A stretch of DNA of 64,000 nt from Agrobacterium vitis (GCF_037039395.1 NZ_CP146242.1:3235001-3299000), one strand, 5' to 3'. Positions 45,019 through 54,296 are shown, counted from the stretch's first letter. The notes: generated by a model not told the origin, from the sequence alone. A program made the numbers and translations.

Positions 45019-45445
45019 GCGATAAGTCCCCCTTGTCCCGATAATGTCGGGAAATATTTTCAATTCGTTCCAATATCGTTCTCGGTTGATCTATCCAAGG
45101 GTTGCAATATTCTGTTGCGCTACCCAGGAGAGGTGATTGCCTGATGCTCGAAACCTGGAAATACTTGAGGCCCCCGCCAAAGAATTTCCAAAACGTGATG
45201 ATGTCCGACCTAAAAATTCTCGCTCTAAACTCTTGTTTGTAATATTATCATCAGTTTTACTAAAATTCAAACCACTGGTTTTTAGGGCTTCGGATGTTTT
45301 CTTCGAGATTATTTTCCTGGCGTGGAGATTCGAATGCGCCTTCAAGCTTTGTCCGTGCTGTTCATACCAGATGGATTTACGGTTCGGTTTGCGCAAAACA
45401 GAAGCAAGCAAAGCAAGTCCCTGTTTTATACAAGGGCATCGAAGA

Positions 45446-45522
45446 TGCTCACGCATCCTCGTCTTGAAGGCGTATGCAAAGGGAATACCAAGAGGCATTT
45501 TCAATGACCTTGGTATTATCCG
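45446..45522. repeat. dispersed intergenic repeat, shorter copy
   Basis: Shares its blocks and their order with 26559-26662 but lacks the inserted hairpin. The right half is palindromic: ATACCAAG (about 45485-45492) with CTTGGTAT (about 45509-45516). It sits in the 755-base gap between the MerR-LuxR gene and pdxJ, in which I see no convincing gene. Confidence 0.6.
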
Positions 45523-45532
45523 GTAATTTCTA

Positions 45533-45630
45533 CAGCGCCATGCGCCATATATGGCGCACGGCGCTGTCGCTTTTTATGTCTGCTGCATAATTTTCTCTTC
45601 AAACCGATTCCGGTTTAAACAATTATGCAG
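45533..45630. repeat. composite palindromic element, copy A
   Basis: Two palindromes in tandem: a GC-rich one (GCGCCATATATGGCGC core, within about 45533-45568) and CTGCATAATT...AATTATGCAG (45583-45630). Its reverse complement aligns with copy C at 48191-48286 over the full length. Located upstream of pdxJ. Confidence 0.75.
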
Positions 45631-45773
45631 TCGTGACCGATCATCAATTTCCATCGATTTATTGCATAATCTCGTTGGTCTTTTCTGCGCCAAGGTTTTA
45701 CAGAAGTGGGTGGACGGCGATGACCGTCTGGGTGCGGACGTAGAGCGCCGCAGTAAGAAAACGGGTTTCGCCA

Positions 45774-46526
45774 ATGCCAGCAAAATTATCCGTCAATCTG
45801 AATGCCATCGCCATGCTGCGTAACCGGCGCGATCTTCCCTGGCCGGATGTCCGGCATTTCGGTCGCCTTGCGCTTCAGGCGGGCGCCCAAGGCCTGACGG
45901 TTCATCCGCGGCCCGACCAGCGGCATGTCCGGTTCAGCGACCTGCCGCTGCTGCGGGCGTTGATCGATGACGAGTTTCCAAAGGCCGAGTTCAATATCGA
46001 GGGTTATCCCAGCGAAGATTTTCTACAGCTTTGCGAAGAAGCGCAGCCGGAGCAGGTGACTTTGGTCCCGGACGATCCGTCTCAGGCTACCTCGGATCAT
46101 GGCTGGGATTTCGCCGCGCATCAAGCGTTTTTGACAGATGTCGTTGCGCGGCTGAAGACGGCTGGCATGCGGGTTTCACTGTTTGCCGATGGCGATGGAA
46201 ATGCGCAGGCGGTTGCCACGGCCAAGGCGACGGGCGCCGACCGGATCGAGCTTTACACGGGGCCGTATGGTAGCTGCTACGATGCGCCAGAAAAAGCGGC
46301 CAGTGAACTTGCGCTTCTGGGCGCTACGGCTGATGCGGCGCATGCGTTGGGGCTGGGCGTTAACGGTGGTCATGACCTGACGGTCGCCAATCTTCCGGCG
46401 CTGGCTAAGCGGGTCCCGTTCCTGGCCGAGGTGTCTATCGGTCATGCGCTGACGGCGGACGCGCTGGAATTCGGCATGGCCGAAACCGTCCGGCGTTTTC
46501 GCCGGGCCTGTGGCGAGCTGGTCTGA
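45774..46526 (+). CDS. pdxJ: pyridoxine 5'-phosphate synthase
   Basis: A 250-residue TIM-barrel enzyme that condenses 1-deoxyxylulose 5-phosphate with aminoacetone phosphate to form pyridoxine phosphate. PdxJ blocks are [15 protein letters not shown] (about residues 4-18), [13 protein letters not shown] (about 40-52), [30 protein letters not shown] (about 158-166), LGVNGGHDL (about 193-201) and [14 protein letters not shown] (about 217-230). Full length. It starts after repeat copy A and is followed by a convergent oxidoreductase gene. Confidence 0.96.
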   Translation: MPAKLSVNLNAIAMLRNRRDLPWPDVRHFGRLALQAGAQGLTVHPRPDQRHVRFSDLPLLRALIDDEFPKAEFNIEGYPSEDFLQLCEEAQPEQVTLVPDDPSQATSDHGWDFAAHQAFLTDVVARLKTAGMRVSLFADGDGNAQAVATAKATGADRIELYTGPYGSCYDAPEKAASELALLGATADAAHALGLGVNGGHDLTVANLPALAKRVPFLAEVSIGHALTADALEFGMAETVRRFRRACGELV

Positions 46527-46656
46527 AGTCCACGCGTCATTTATCCAGATCTACATACTCCAGATGTGCCATCCAGGATGACGCCATGCTGATCAGAGAT
46601 TGCCTGGCGTCATTCTGAGGTCAAGAGAGCCTGTCTCGGTGGTCGATATGGATCGA

Positions 46657-47532
46657 TCAGCCGATAAGGGAGGTCTTGTTTGCTTCTATGAAGGTCTCCA
46701 GCGGCAGCAATGGATGACCCGACAAGCTTTGCGCGTCATCGGTTATCACATCCAGGTCACCGGCGCGGATGGCTGTATCGATTGAGGCGAATACAGGGGC
46801 TACGGGTTTGGGAACGCCAGCAGCGACCATGCCGTCTTCCAACTGCTGGTCGGTGATGTCGACCACGGCAAGCGGCTTGCCCGTGGCTTTTTCGACCAGG
46901 GCGGCAATTTCCCTGTTGGTATAGGCGCGGCTGCCGCTGAGCGTATAGATGATATTTTCGGTGACAGGCTTGGCCAGAGCGCTGGCAATGGCGCGGGCAA
47001 TGTCTTCCCGCGCGATATAGGCGGTCTTGCCCTCTGCGGCGGATGTATACCACTGGCCGCTGGCCAGCGCCGATGGTAGCGTCAGGAACAGATTTTCCAT
47101 GTACCAGTTGTTGCGCAAAATCGTATAGGCGAGGCCCGAAGCCTTGATGGCCTGTTCGGTCTGCGCATGTTCGGGGGCAAACAGGATCTTGGATGTGTCC
47201 GGATTTGGCATGGATGTGTAGAAAATCCGGTCGACCTTGGCATTGGCGGCGGCGGCAATCGCTGCCTTGTGTTGCTCGATGCGGGAACCGATGGCATCGG
47301 TGGAAATGATCAGCAGCCGCTCGATGCCGGAAAAGGCCTGGTCAAGCGATGCCGGATCGGTAAAGTCGGCTCGCCGCGTTTCGATGCCCTTTGCGGCAAG
47401 ATCTGCCAGACCCGACGGGTTGCGGCTGGCGGCGACGATATCGGCGGCGGCAACATGCTGGCTTTCCAGCAAATGGTTGATGACAAGTCTTCCAAGCTTT
47501 CCGGAGGCTCCGGTAATCAGAATTTTGGTCAT
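46657..47532 (-). CDS. NAD(P)H-binding oxidoreductase, NmrA/QorB type
   Basis: A 291-residue Rossmann protein of the atypical short-chain dehydrogenase group. The nucleotide-binding motif is ILITGASGKLGRLVINHLL (about residues 4-22), followed by RRADFTDPASLDQAF and LRNNWYMENL. It closely resembles the quinone oxidoreductase QorB (YtfG), which pairs with an HxlR repressor exactly as here: the divergent gene at 47770 encodes HxlR. Regulation by that protein in response to reactive electrophiles or quinones is likely. Confidence 0.88.
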   Translation of the reverse strand: MTKILITGASGKLGRLVINHLLESQHVAAADIVAASRNPSGLADLAAKGIETRRADFTDPASLDQAFSGIERLLIISTDAIGSRIEQHKAAIAAAANAKVDRIFYTSMPNPDTSKILFAPEHAQTEQAIKASGLAYTILRNNWYMENLFLTLPSALASGQWYTSAAEGKTAYIAREDIARAIASALAKPVTENIIYTLSGSRAYTNREIAALVEKATGKPLAVVDITDQQLEDGMVAAGVPKPVAPVFASIDTAIRAGDLDVITDDAQSLSGHPLLPLETFIEANKTSLIG

Positions 47533-47550
47533 ATTTCCCTATCCCAGCTA

Positions 47551-47652
47551 CTGCATAATTCCTTAAACCGGAATTGGTTGAAGGAAAAATTATCCAGCGG
47601 ATATAAGGCATTACAGGCTTGTCGGGTGTTTTATAAAACGCACGTCCTGTAA
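47551..47652. repeat. composite palindromic element, copy B
   Basis: CTGCATAATTCCTTAAACCGG (arm from 47551) with a diverged AAAAATTATCCAG partner, followed by a second palindrome ACAGGCTTGTCGGGTGTTTTATAAAACGC-type ending in CCTGT near 47650. It lies between the QorB-like gene and the HxlR regulator, so it occupies their shared promoter region. Confidence 0.65.
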
Positions 47653-47769
47653 AGCTTCATACCCTATTATCTTGTTGCTCTCAAATTGAGACCAGCACTA
47701 TAATCAGCCTTTTGAAACTGCTGTAAAGAAGGCAGTTTTAGCACCTTTGGTTACAGAAAGGGTACTATC

Positions 47770-48180
47770 ATGAACGATGCCACGCAGCGGGCGCCTTCGC
47801 AGACAACGACGAGTGGGGTAAGCAAAAGCAAGCGGGCGGAAGACAATTGCCCGGTGCGCTCGGTGATTTCCCATGTCGGCGACAAATGGTCGACCTTGAT
47901 TCTCGGATCGCTTGCCGAAAAGCCCTATCGTTTCGGTGAGCTTCGACGCCTGGTGCCTGATATTTCCCAGCGCATGCTGACCCAGACCCTGAGAGACCTG
48001 CAACGCGACGGTTATGTTCACCGGCAGGTTTTTCCCACCAAGCCGCCCAGCGTTGAATATGGTCTGACGGAGATGGGTGAGCAGCTGGTGTTTTCGCTCA
48101 AACATCTGGTGGAATTTGCCATCGATAATCATGCCCGCGTGGTCGAGGCCCGGGCACGATTCGATAGGCAGAATGTTTGA
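47770..48180 (+). CDS. HxlR family transcriptional regulator
   Basis: A 136-residue winged-helix regulator. The HxlR signature is clear: a Cys near the start of the domain ([61 protein letters not shown], about residues 27-85). The conserved Cys in DNCPVR could sense electrophiles, as in QorR/HypR. It is divergent from the QorB-like oxidoreductase, its probable target. A palindromic element follows 11 bases after its stop. Confidence 0.9.
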   Translation: MNDATQRAPSQTTTSGVSKSKRAEDNCPVRSVISHVGDKWSTLILGSLAEKPYRFGELRRLVPDISQRMLTQTLRDLQRDGYVHRQVFPTKPPSVEYGLTEMGEQLVFSLKHLVEFAIDNHARVVEARARFDRQNV

Positions 48181-48190
48181 GGCTGAACTG

Positions 48191-48286
48191 CTGCATAATT
48201 TCCTAAATCGGCGTCGATTTAAGGAGAAAATTATTCTGCGAGTATAAAGAGCGACAAACGCCGTGCGCCAAATATGGCGCACGGCC
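48191..48286. repeat. composite palindromic element, copy C
   Basis: CTGCATAATTTCCTAAATCG...CGATTTAAGGAGAAAATTAT (about 48191-48233) followed by the GC-rich palindrome GCCGTGCGCCA-AATA-TGGCGCACGGC (48260-48285). It aligns with the reverse complement of copy A. Just after the HxlR stop, it may serve as its terminator. The following 340 bases up to the chemoreceptor gene are AT-rich with nothing recognised. Confidence 0.75.
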
Positions 48287-48625
48287 AGACCATGCCGAAT
48301 TGGCTCCTCGGTAACGCCAGGCATTGACGCGAGCCAGGCTGGTTCTGGACAAAAAAAGAGCCAACCATCATGCGTGGGCGAATGGCACGGTGTCCTGCGT
48401 TTTATCAAGGAATTTTTGCATAAGTATTTGATTTAATTTTATGATTTTAGAAACTTTTCCATACATTGTAGGTTTTGCATTATCTAATTTATTAATAGAT
48501 TATAGGGGGATTAGGGCTACACTTCATGCTGGCAATATCATTTTTGGTTGGCATCCGTGACGCTCTATACAGAACAGAGCCTGTTCTCGTGCCTTCCTCA
48601 TTTCGTCGGAAAGGGACTACGCTTG

Positions 48626-50404
48626 ATGTTTGGAATTTCTAGTATCGCTCGGATGCAGACCCAGTCTTTGAAGCTGATTACAGCGAATATCATGATCTCG
48701 GATGTCGATCTTAATATTCGCTATATGAACACGTCCGTCATGGAGCTGCTCAAGGAAGCTGAATCCGACCTTAAAAAAGAACTTCCGCGCTTCGATTTCA
48801 ATAAGCTCATTGGCAGCAATATCGATATTTTCCACAAAAACCCTTCCCATCAGCGCAATATGCTGGCTGCTCTCAAAACGCAGCACAGGGCGACGATCTG
48901 GGTTGGCCACCGCGCGTTCGATCTCATCGTCACGCCGCTGCGCGAAAGTGGAAAAACGACCGGCTTCGTTGTTGAATGGGCCGATGCCAAGGAGCGATTG
49001 CAGAACCTGGATTATCAGGGGCAGATGATGGCGATCAGCCGTTCTCAAGGCATTATCGAGTTTACCATGGACGGGGAAATTGTTAGCGCTAACGAAAACT
49101 TCCTCAAAGCCATTGATTATAAACTGGACGAAATAAAGGGTCGTCACCACAGCATGCTGGTTGACCCTGAATACGCAAAATCCACCGCGTACCAGGAGTT
49201 CTGGGCTGGCTTGCGCCGCGGAGAAGTTCAATCGGCAGAGTTCATTCGCTACGGCAAGAATGGAAAGAAGGTGGTTATCAATGCTGCCTATAACCCGATC
49301 CTGGACGCCAAGGGCAAGGTCACAAAAGTCGTCAAATTTGCCACGGATGTCACCGATAGAGTGAATGCGGTCAATGCGATTGGCACTGCCCTGACGCGGT
49401 TGGCGCAGGGTGATCTGAGCTTCACTCTGGATACTCCGTTTGCGCCGGATTTTGAAGAACTGCGTCGCACGATGAATGATGCATTGCTTCAGATGCGCAA
49501 CACGCTTGGCGCGGTGTCGCATTCAACCAGCCAGATCGACAATGGCACGCGCGAAATCAGCCAGAGCGCAGAAGATCTGTCCAAGCGGACCGAGCAGCAG
49601 GCCGCCTCCCTGGAAGAGACCGCTGCGGCGCTTGACGAAATTACCGTCAATGTTTCGAATGCATCAAAGCGGGCAGAGGAAGCCCGTCATTCCGCATCCA
49701 CAGCCAGCGACAATGCGATACGCTCTTCAAAGGTGGTTGAGGATGCGGTTGGGGCGATGTCGCGCATTGAGAACTCGTCCAATCAGATTTCCAATATCAT
49801 TGGGGTGATCGACGAAATTGCCTTCCAGACCAATCTGCTGGCGCTGAATGCCGGTGTCGAGGCCGCTCGTGCTGGTGAAGCGGGCAAGGGCTTTGCCGTG
49901 GTCGCGCAAGAGGTTCGCGAACTGGCGCAGCGCTCTGCCCAGGCAGCCAAGGAAATCAAGGAACTGATCCGCAATTCTTCAAACGAGGTCAGCACCGGGG
50001 TAAGGCTGGTGAGCGAAACGGGCGAGGCGCTTCGGACGATCCAGCAGAATATTGTTGCGGTCAATGAACATATGGAAGCCATTACCAGTTCGGCGCGCGA
50101 GCAGGCCACCGGGCTTTCCGAAGTCAATGCGGCTGTCAACCAGATGGATCAGGTGACGCAGCAAAACGCGGCGATGGTGGAAGAGACAAATGCTGCCGGT
50201 GCATCGCTTGCCCAGGAAACGGCGCGTCTGCGTGAGTTGATTGAAAAATTCCAGTTGGGTGGAACCGGCATGCGGCCTTCGTCACGCCAGCTTGGCGCTG
50301 CGACGTCAGCTCATCGGCCCACGACCTCGCCAGCGCGGGAGCTGATGTCGAAGGTGGCGGGTTCCGTCGCATCCCAATCCGGCGGCGGGTGGAGCGAGTT
50401 TTAA
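48626..50404 (+). CDS. soluble methyl-accepting chemotaxis protein with two PAS domains (Aer2-like)
   Basis: A 592-residue chemoreceptor without membrane segments. PAS1 (about residues 18-122) carries FHKNPSHQ (69-76) and a Trp in VVEWAD (Trp118), resembling haem-binding PAS domains of Aer2-type receptors. PAS2 spans about 138-243. A HAMP-like stretch (about 246-296) leads to the signalling domain with hairpin tip [33 protein letters not shown]. The C-terminus ends GWSEF, like the CheR/CheB docking pentapeptide. The ATG at 48626 has AAAGGGA upstream; a TTG at 48548 lacks support. It probably senses oxygen or redox state in the cytoplasm. Confidence 0.9.
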   Translation: MFGISSIARMQTQSLKLITANIMISDVDLNIRYMNTSVMELLKEAESDLKKELPRFDFNKLIGSNIDIFHKNPSHQRNMLAALKTQHRATIWVGHRAFDLIVTPLRESGKTTGFVVEWADAKERLQNLDYQGQMMAISRSQGIIEFTMDGEIVSANENFLKAIDYKLDEIKGRHHSMLVDPEYAKSTAYQEFWAGLRRGEVQSAEFIRYGKNGKKVVINAAYNPILDAKGKVTKVVKFATDVTDRVNAVNAIGTALTRLAQGDLSFTLDTPFAPDFEELRRTMNDALLQMRNTLGAVSHSTSQIDNGTREISQSAEDLSKRTEQQAASLEETAAALDEITVNVSNASKRAEEARHSASTASDNAIRSSKVVEDAVGAMSRIENSSNQISNIIGVIDEIAFQTNLLALNAGVEAARAGEAGKGFAVVAQEVRELAQRSAQAAKEIKELIRNSSNEVSTGVRLVSETGEALRTIQQNIVAVNEHMEAITSSAREQATGLSEVNAAVNQMDQVTQQNAAMVEETNAAGASLAQETARLRELIEKFQLGGTGMRPSSRQLGAATSAHRPTTSPARELMSKVAGSVASQSGGGWSEF

Positions 50405-50430
50405 AAAGCTCAATAAATTAAACCGGTATA

Positions 50431-50464
50431 GCGCCGTGCATTTTATAAAACGCACGGCGCTTTC
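50431..50464 (+). terminator. intrinsic terminator after the chemoreceptor gene
   Basis: GCGCCGTGC (50431-50439) and GCACGGCGC (50452-50460) with loop ATTTTATAAAAC, followed by TTTCTATC. It is 26 bases after the stop. The stem sequence is related to the palindromes of the composite repeat family. Confidence 0.8.
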
Positions 50465-50483
50465 TATCAGACCCTTTAGATTC

Positions 50484-50585
50484 TAGAGCATCGGACCGAA
50501 AATAGGAATCGGAACGATGCTCTAAGTTTTTGTTTACGCTCGGATTCATCCGAAAACCGGTTCCACTTTTCGGTCCGATGCTTTA
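50484..50585. repeat. intergenic inverted-repeat element supplying a stop codon
   Basis: Long arms TAGAGCATCGGACCGAAAA (50484-50502) and TTTTCGGTCCGATGCTTTA (50567-50585), 18 of 19 matching. The last bases overlap the 3' end of the MFS gene: its TAA stop (minus strand, 50585-50583) is formed by the element's end. Confidence 0.75.
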
Positions 50586-51797
50586 GGCCGTTTGCCGCCC
50601 TTCCGTCAGCAGCAGGACAAGCGAGGCGGCGGGAAAGCAGAGGCCGATCCAGGCGGTCAGCGACCATCCGCCTGTCGCATAGGCCCAGCCGCCAATGGCT
50701 GAGCCAAGCGCTCCGCCAAGAAAGAATGTCGCCATATAAATGCCGTTGAGCCGGCTGCGATGGGCGGCGGTCATCGAATAGATGATGCGCTGGCCGCTGA
50801 TCAGATTGGCTTGCACGCCGAAATCCAGGGTAATGGCGGCGAGTGTCAGGCAGATCACGCCGGTTAGCGGTGAGGTTTCGATAGCGTAGCGGCCAAGCAG
50901 AAACGCAGCGATGCCCATGACCATAGCGCCGATGGAAATCTGCCGGGTCAGGCCGCGATCGGCCATCCGTCCGGCAATGGGTGAGGCAATGGCACCGGAT
51001 GCTCCGGCGAGCGCAAACAGCGCGATCCCGTTCTGGCTCAGGCCAAAATGCGGGCCCGACAGCAGCAGGGGCGTCGTGGTCCAGAACAGGCTGAAGGCAC
51101 CGAACATGCCGGCCTGATAAAGCGCCCGGCGCTGGAGCACGCGGTTGGTCAGCGCCATATGGGCCATGGAGGAGAGCAGCGCGCCGTAGCTGATCTGCGC
51201 ATGCGGCTGGCGGCGGGGCAGGGTCATGCCGAGCACTACCATCAGCCCGACCATGGCAACCGCCGAAAGCACGTAGATGACATGCCAGGACGATGCCTCG
51301 GCGATGAAGCTGGCAATGGGCCGGGCCAGCATGATTCCGCAGAGCAGCCCGCTCATGACATTGCCGACAACCCGTCCGCGTGAGGCATCCGGTGCCATGC
51401 TGGCGGCAAAGGGCACCAGAACCTGGGCGGCTGCGGAGGCAAGGCCAATGCCAAGGCAGGCCAGCAGGAAAAGGCCCGGCGAGGTCGAAAGCGCCCCGCC
51501 CAGCAGGGCCAGCGCGGCAAGACCAATCAGGATGATCACCAGCTTGCGGTTTTCGATCAGGTCACCCAGCGGCACCAGCAGCAACAGGCCGAGACAGTAA
51601 CCAAGCTGGGTGAGGGTGACGATCAGTCCGGTCGCCTGGGGTGAGAACCCCAAATCCGCGCTGATCGGTCCGGCCAGCGGCTGGCCGTAATAGAGATTGG
51701 CGGCGATAAGCCCGCAGGCCAGGGCGAAGATAAAGGTTAGGGCTGGCGACAGGGCGTGTTCGGAATCGTGCCGCAAGAGCGGGCTGGAAAGGGTCAT
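50583..51797 (-). CDS. MFS transporter
   Basis: A 404-residue transporter with twelve hydrophobic segments. Features are FALACGLIAANLYYGQPLAGPISADLGFSP in helix 1, the VPLGDLIENRKLVI loop after helix 2 (about residues 80-93), and FALAGASGAIASPIAGRMADRG in the second half. It resembles drug/metabolite efflux permeases with the YYGQPL motif. The ATG at 51797 is used; a longer frame to 51845 is possible. It lies downstream of the TetR gene on the same strand, so it is probably that regulator's target. Its stop codon comes from a repeat element. Confidence 0.9.
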   Translation of the reverse strand: MTLSSPLLRHDSEHALSPALTFIFALACGLIAANLYYGQPLAGPISADLGFSPQATGLIVTLTQLGYCLGLLLLVPLGDLIENRKLVIILIGLAALALLGGALSTSPGLFLLACLGIGLASAAAQVLVPFAASMAPDASRGRVVGNVMSGLLCGIMLARPIASFIAEASSWHVIYVLSAVAMVGLMVVLGMTLPRRQPHAQISYGALLSSMAHMALTNRVLQRRALYQAGMFGAFSLFWTTTPLLLSGPHFGLSQNGIALFALAGASGAIASPIAGRMADRGLTRQISIGAMVMGIAAFLLGRYAIETSPLTGVICLTLAAITLDFGVQANLISGQRIIYSMTAAHRSRLNGIYMATFFLGGALGSAIGGWAYATGGWSLTAWIGLCFPAASLVLLLTEGRQTA

Positions 51798-51954
51798 GGT
51801 GGTTGCTTCTCGGCTTGGGGCGCCATGGTCTTGGGAGGATGCCATGGTATTGTTGTGAGTGAGTGCCTGTTGAATGGTTCAGCGAATAGGAAGTGTTACG
51901 GCGAACCTCACCGCGCCATGCTGCTGCACGCCGCTGTAAGGGCTGAAATACGGC

Positions 51955-52569
51955 TCAGTCCAAAAGTCGCAGCGCCGTTTGCGCCACGGCCTGCATCTCG
52001 TCTTCTGTCCGGCCTGTCTTGCCGACCACGCGCATGCCCATCGTCAGGCAGAGCAGGGCGCTGGAGATGACATCGGCATTGAGATCGGCTCGAATCGAGC
52101 CATCGGCCTGTCCGGTGACAATCTGGTCCTTCAGGCGTTGCTGGTTGGCGGTAAAAGCGAGCCCCACCCGGGCAGCGGCTTCCGCATCCAGCAGTGCCAG
52201 ATCATTGGCGCCGCCGACGATGAGACAGCCGCGCCGGCCTGCCGCGCCATGGGCGTGGTCGGCATAATGCTGCAAAAGGGCAAACAGCTTTTCCCGACCG
52301 GTTGCAAGCGGTGCCATGCGTTTGAGAATCATCGCATGGCGCACCGACCAGTAGCGATCGAAGGCGGCCAGAAACACGCCGCGCTTGTCGCCGAAGGCCT
52401 TGTAGATGCTGCCAGCCGTCAACCCCATGGCTTCGGCAAGCTCACTGATCGAGGCGGCCTGGTAGCCCCGCTCCGAAAACACCACCAAGGCGGCGTCCAG
52501 CGCCACGTCCGTGTCGAATTCCCGAGGGCGACCCGCTGGTCTGCCGGATTTTGTTTGCTGGTTCATCAT
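51955..52569 (-). CDS. TetR/AcrR family transcriptional regulator
   Basis: A 204-residue repressor. The N-terminal helix-turn-helix is GRPREFDTDVALDAALVVFSERGYQAASISELAEAMGLTAGSIYKAFGDKRGVFLAAFDRY (about residues 13-72). The ligand domain contains a Cys in GRRGCLIVGGANDLALL. The ATG at 52569 was chosen because the protein then starts just before the DNA-binding domain. A perfect palindrome at 52582-52597, 13 bases upstream, is the likely operator. It lies upstream of the MFS gene on the same strand, 157 bases apart. Confidence 0.9.
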   Translation of the reverse strand: MMNQQTKSGRPAGRPREFDTDVALDAALVVFSERGYQAASISELAEAMGLTAGSIYKAFGDKRGVFLAAFDRYWSVRHAMILKRMAPLATGREKLFALLQHYADHAHGAAGRRGCLIVGGANDLALLDAEAAARVGLAFTANQQRLKDQIVTGQADGSIRADLNADVISSALLCLTMGMRVVGKTGRTEDEMQAVAQTALRLLD

Positions 52570-52581
52570 AGCTATACAATA

Positions 52582-52597
52582 GGAAACGATCGTTTCC
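52582..52597. promoter_or_regulatory. candidate TetR operator
   Basis: GGAAACGATCGTTTCC is a perfect 16-base palindrome 13 bases upstream of the TetR start codon, the usual position of an autoregulatory operator. Binding is inferred. Confidence 0.65.
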
Positions 52598-52645
52598 AAA
52601 TCAAGCAAAAAATTGACTGCGATCAATAAACCGCAGTCAATGCTT

Positions 52646-53359
52646 TCAGGCGATCTTCTTAACCTCTTGCGGAGTGAGCGAAAACTCGACCGCAGATCCA
52701 CAATGAATGGCAGTGGAATCAAAGCCCGGCAGGCAAAGTTCGTCTGGATTGAGCAAAAGGCAAATCTCGGTGCAGCCGAGAATGACGCAATCGGCGCCGT
52801 CTGCCTTGGCCTTTTCAATGATTGCCAGATAGGCAGCCCGCGACTGCTTTTCGACGCGGCCCGCGCAGAGTTCGTCGAAAATCACATCATGGACAATGCC
52901 GCGATCCTCTGAGCATGGCACCATGGGCAGCAGGCCGAGGGCGCGCATGCGATCGGTATAAAAGCCATGCTCCATCGTGTAGCGGGTGGCGAGCAGCAGG
53001 GGTCGCTTGAAGCCAGCGTCTTTGATGGCCTGGGCCGTTGCATCGACAATATGGATGAGCGGTACGGAAACACGCGCTGCCACGGCATCGGCAATCAGAT
53101 GCATGGTATTGGTGCAGATCAGCACGCATTCGGCACCGGCACGCTCCAGGGCCGCAGCGGCATCGCCCAGCACCTTTTCCGCCAGATCCCAACGGCCTGC
53201 CTTCTGGTAGCCAACGATCTGCGAAAAATCGACCGACCGCATGACGATTTCAGCCGATGCCAAGCCGCCCACCTGATGGCGAACCGCTTCGTTGATAAGC
53301 CGATAGTAAACTGCCGAGCTTTCAAAACTCATTCCGCCAATCAAGCCGATCATCCGCAT
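52646..53359 (-). CDS. aspartate/glutamate racemase family protein
   Basis: A 237-residue enzyme of the Asp/Glu racemase superfamily, cofactor-independent with two catalytic cysteines: ECVLICTNTMHLIAD (Cys at about residue 82) and DCVILGCTEICLLL (Cys about 196). It begins with the family pattern MIGLIGGMSFESSAVYYRLINE. It likely interconverts L- and D-aspartate or a related amino acid. An Lrp/AsnC regulator gene starts divergently 174 bases away, suggesting amino-acid-dependent control. Confidence 0.92.
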   Translation of the reverse strand: MRMIGLIGGMSFESSAVYYRLINEAVRHQVGGLASAEIVMRSVDFSQIVGYQKAGRWDLAEKVLGDAAAALERAGAECVLICTNTMHLIADAVAARVSVPLIHIVDATAQAIKDAGFKRPLLLATRYTMEHGFYTDRMRALGLLPMVPCSEDRGIVHDVIFDELCAGRVEKQSRAAYLAIIEKAKADGADCVILGCTEICLLLNPDELCLPGFDSTAIHCGSAVEFSLTPQEVKKIA

Positions 53360-53533
53360 TGTCGTGTTCCCCTAGTGTCTTTGGTGGTGATGAACAGAAC
53401 TATGCCAGTGGATTGAAGCGGTTGATTTGCAAATTTCTTGAAAATCACCAAAACTTCCGCAGAAAAATTGCGAGAAAAATTTGAAATGCGCGTATGATTT
53501 GCGTGTTCATCCTGAAAGGCGGAGTATTAAGGC

Positions 53534-53998
53534 GTGGTTGACGAGAGAGACAGGAAGATTCTGGATCTGCTGCAACGGGATGCGGCCATTGCGGTGAGCG
53601 ATCTGGCCGACAAGGTTGCCCTATCGGTTTCGGCCTGTTCGCGCCGTATCCTGAAGCTGGAAGAGGCGGGCTATATCGAGCGGCGGATCGCCGTGCTCAA
53701 TCGCGACAAGGTGGGCGTGCCGACAACCGTATACGCCTTGGTAAAAACCGCCCATCATACCGATGAATGGACCGAGGAATTTCGCCGGGCGATTACCGAT
53801 ATAGCCGAAATTGTCGAGGCGCATCGCCTGACGGGGCACCATGATTATATCTTGAAGATTGTTTTGCCACGGGTCGAGCATTACGATGTTGTTTATCGTC
53901 GGCTGGTGCGGCGTATCGAGCTTTTCGATGTGTCCGCCTCTATTTCAATGGAGACGATGAAAAGCGGCTCCGCGGTACCGGTCGATTATGCTGTGTGA
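53534..53998 (+). CDS. Lrp/AsnC family transcriptional regulator
   Basis: A 154-residue regulator. The N-terminal helix-turn-helix (ERDRKILDLLQRDAAIAVSDLADKVALSVSACSRRILKLEEAGYI, about residues 4-48) is followed by the RAM/AsnC ligand domain (about 68-145). It starts with GTG at 53534 after a GGCGGAG site. Divergent from the Asp/Glu racemase gene, which it probably controls in response to an amino acid. Full length. Confidence 0.93.
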   Translation: MVDERDRKILDLLQRDAAIAVSDLADKVALSVSACSRRILKLEEAGYIERRIAVLNRDKVGVPTTVYALVKTAHHTDEWTEEFRRAITDIAEIVEAHRLTGHHDYILKIVLPRVEHYDVVYRRLVRRIELFDVSASISMETMKSGSAVPVDYAV

Positions 53999-54068
53999 CA
54001 ACAGGCGAAACGCCGAAAGACCGGCGCCTCGCATCAATGATTCATCCCGACCGGGATGGTCGCGGCAA

Positions 54069-54296
54069 TCAGCCGTTAAATTCGTTGCGGTGATGCGGCT
54101 TCTTGGTGGGGGCCTTGAACTGCCATTCACTGCTGGACGATTGCTGGCTGCTGTCATTCGAGTTCAGTTGTGCCGCCGTTTGCGTGGATGCGCTGGTCTG
54201 GGCAGGCTGGGTGGTGGTCTTTGTCGTGGTTGCGGCAAACGATGCGGAAGCGCCGATCAGGCTTGCGAGCACGGCTGTTGCGATAAAGGTCTTCAT
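54069..54296 (-). CDS. small secreted Ser/Thr/Gln-rich protein
   Basis: A 75-residue protein with a signal peptide (MKTFIATAVLASLIGASASFAA, cleavage near residue 21). The mature part is low-complexity: Thr/Lys/Gln then Ser/Asn/Gln (about residues 22-58), ending in a basic His/Lys tail (KKPHHRNEFNG). The ATG at 54296 has a GGAGAG site. No family recognised; function unknown. It is convergent with the Lrp gene. Confidence 0.72.
   Translation of the reverse strand: MKTFIATAVLASLIGASASFAATTTKTTTQPAQTSASTQTAAQLNSNDSSQQSSSSEWQFKAPTKKPHHRNEFNG

Noticed and set aside
45137..45526. Possible 129-residue gene in the gap before pdxJ
   Set aside because: It has no ribosome site, an erratic composition, and runs through the dispersed repeat at 45446-45522.
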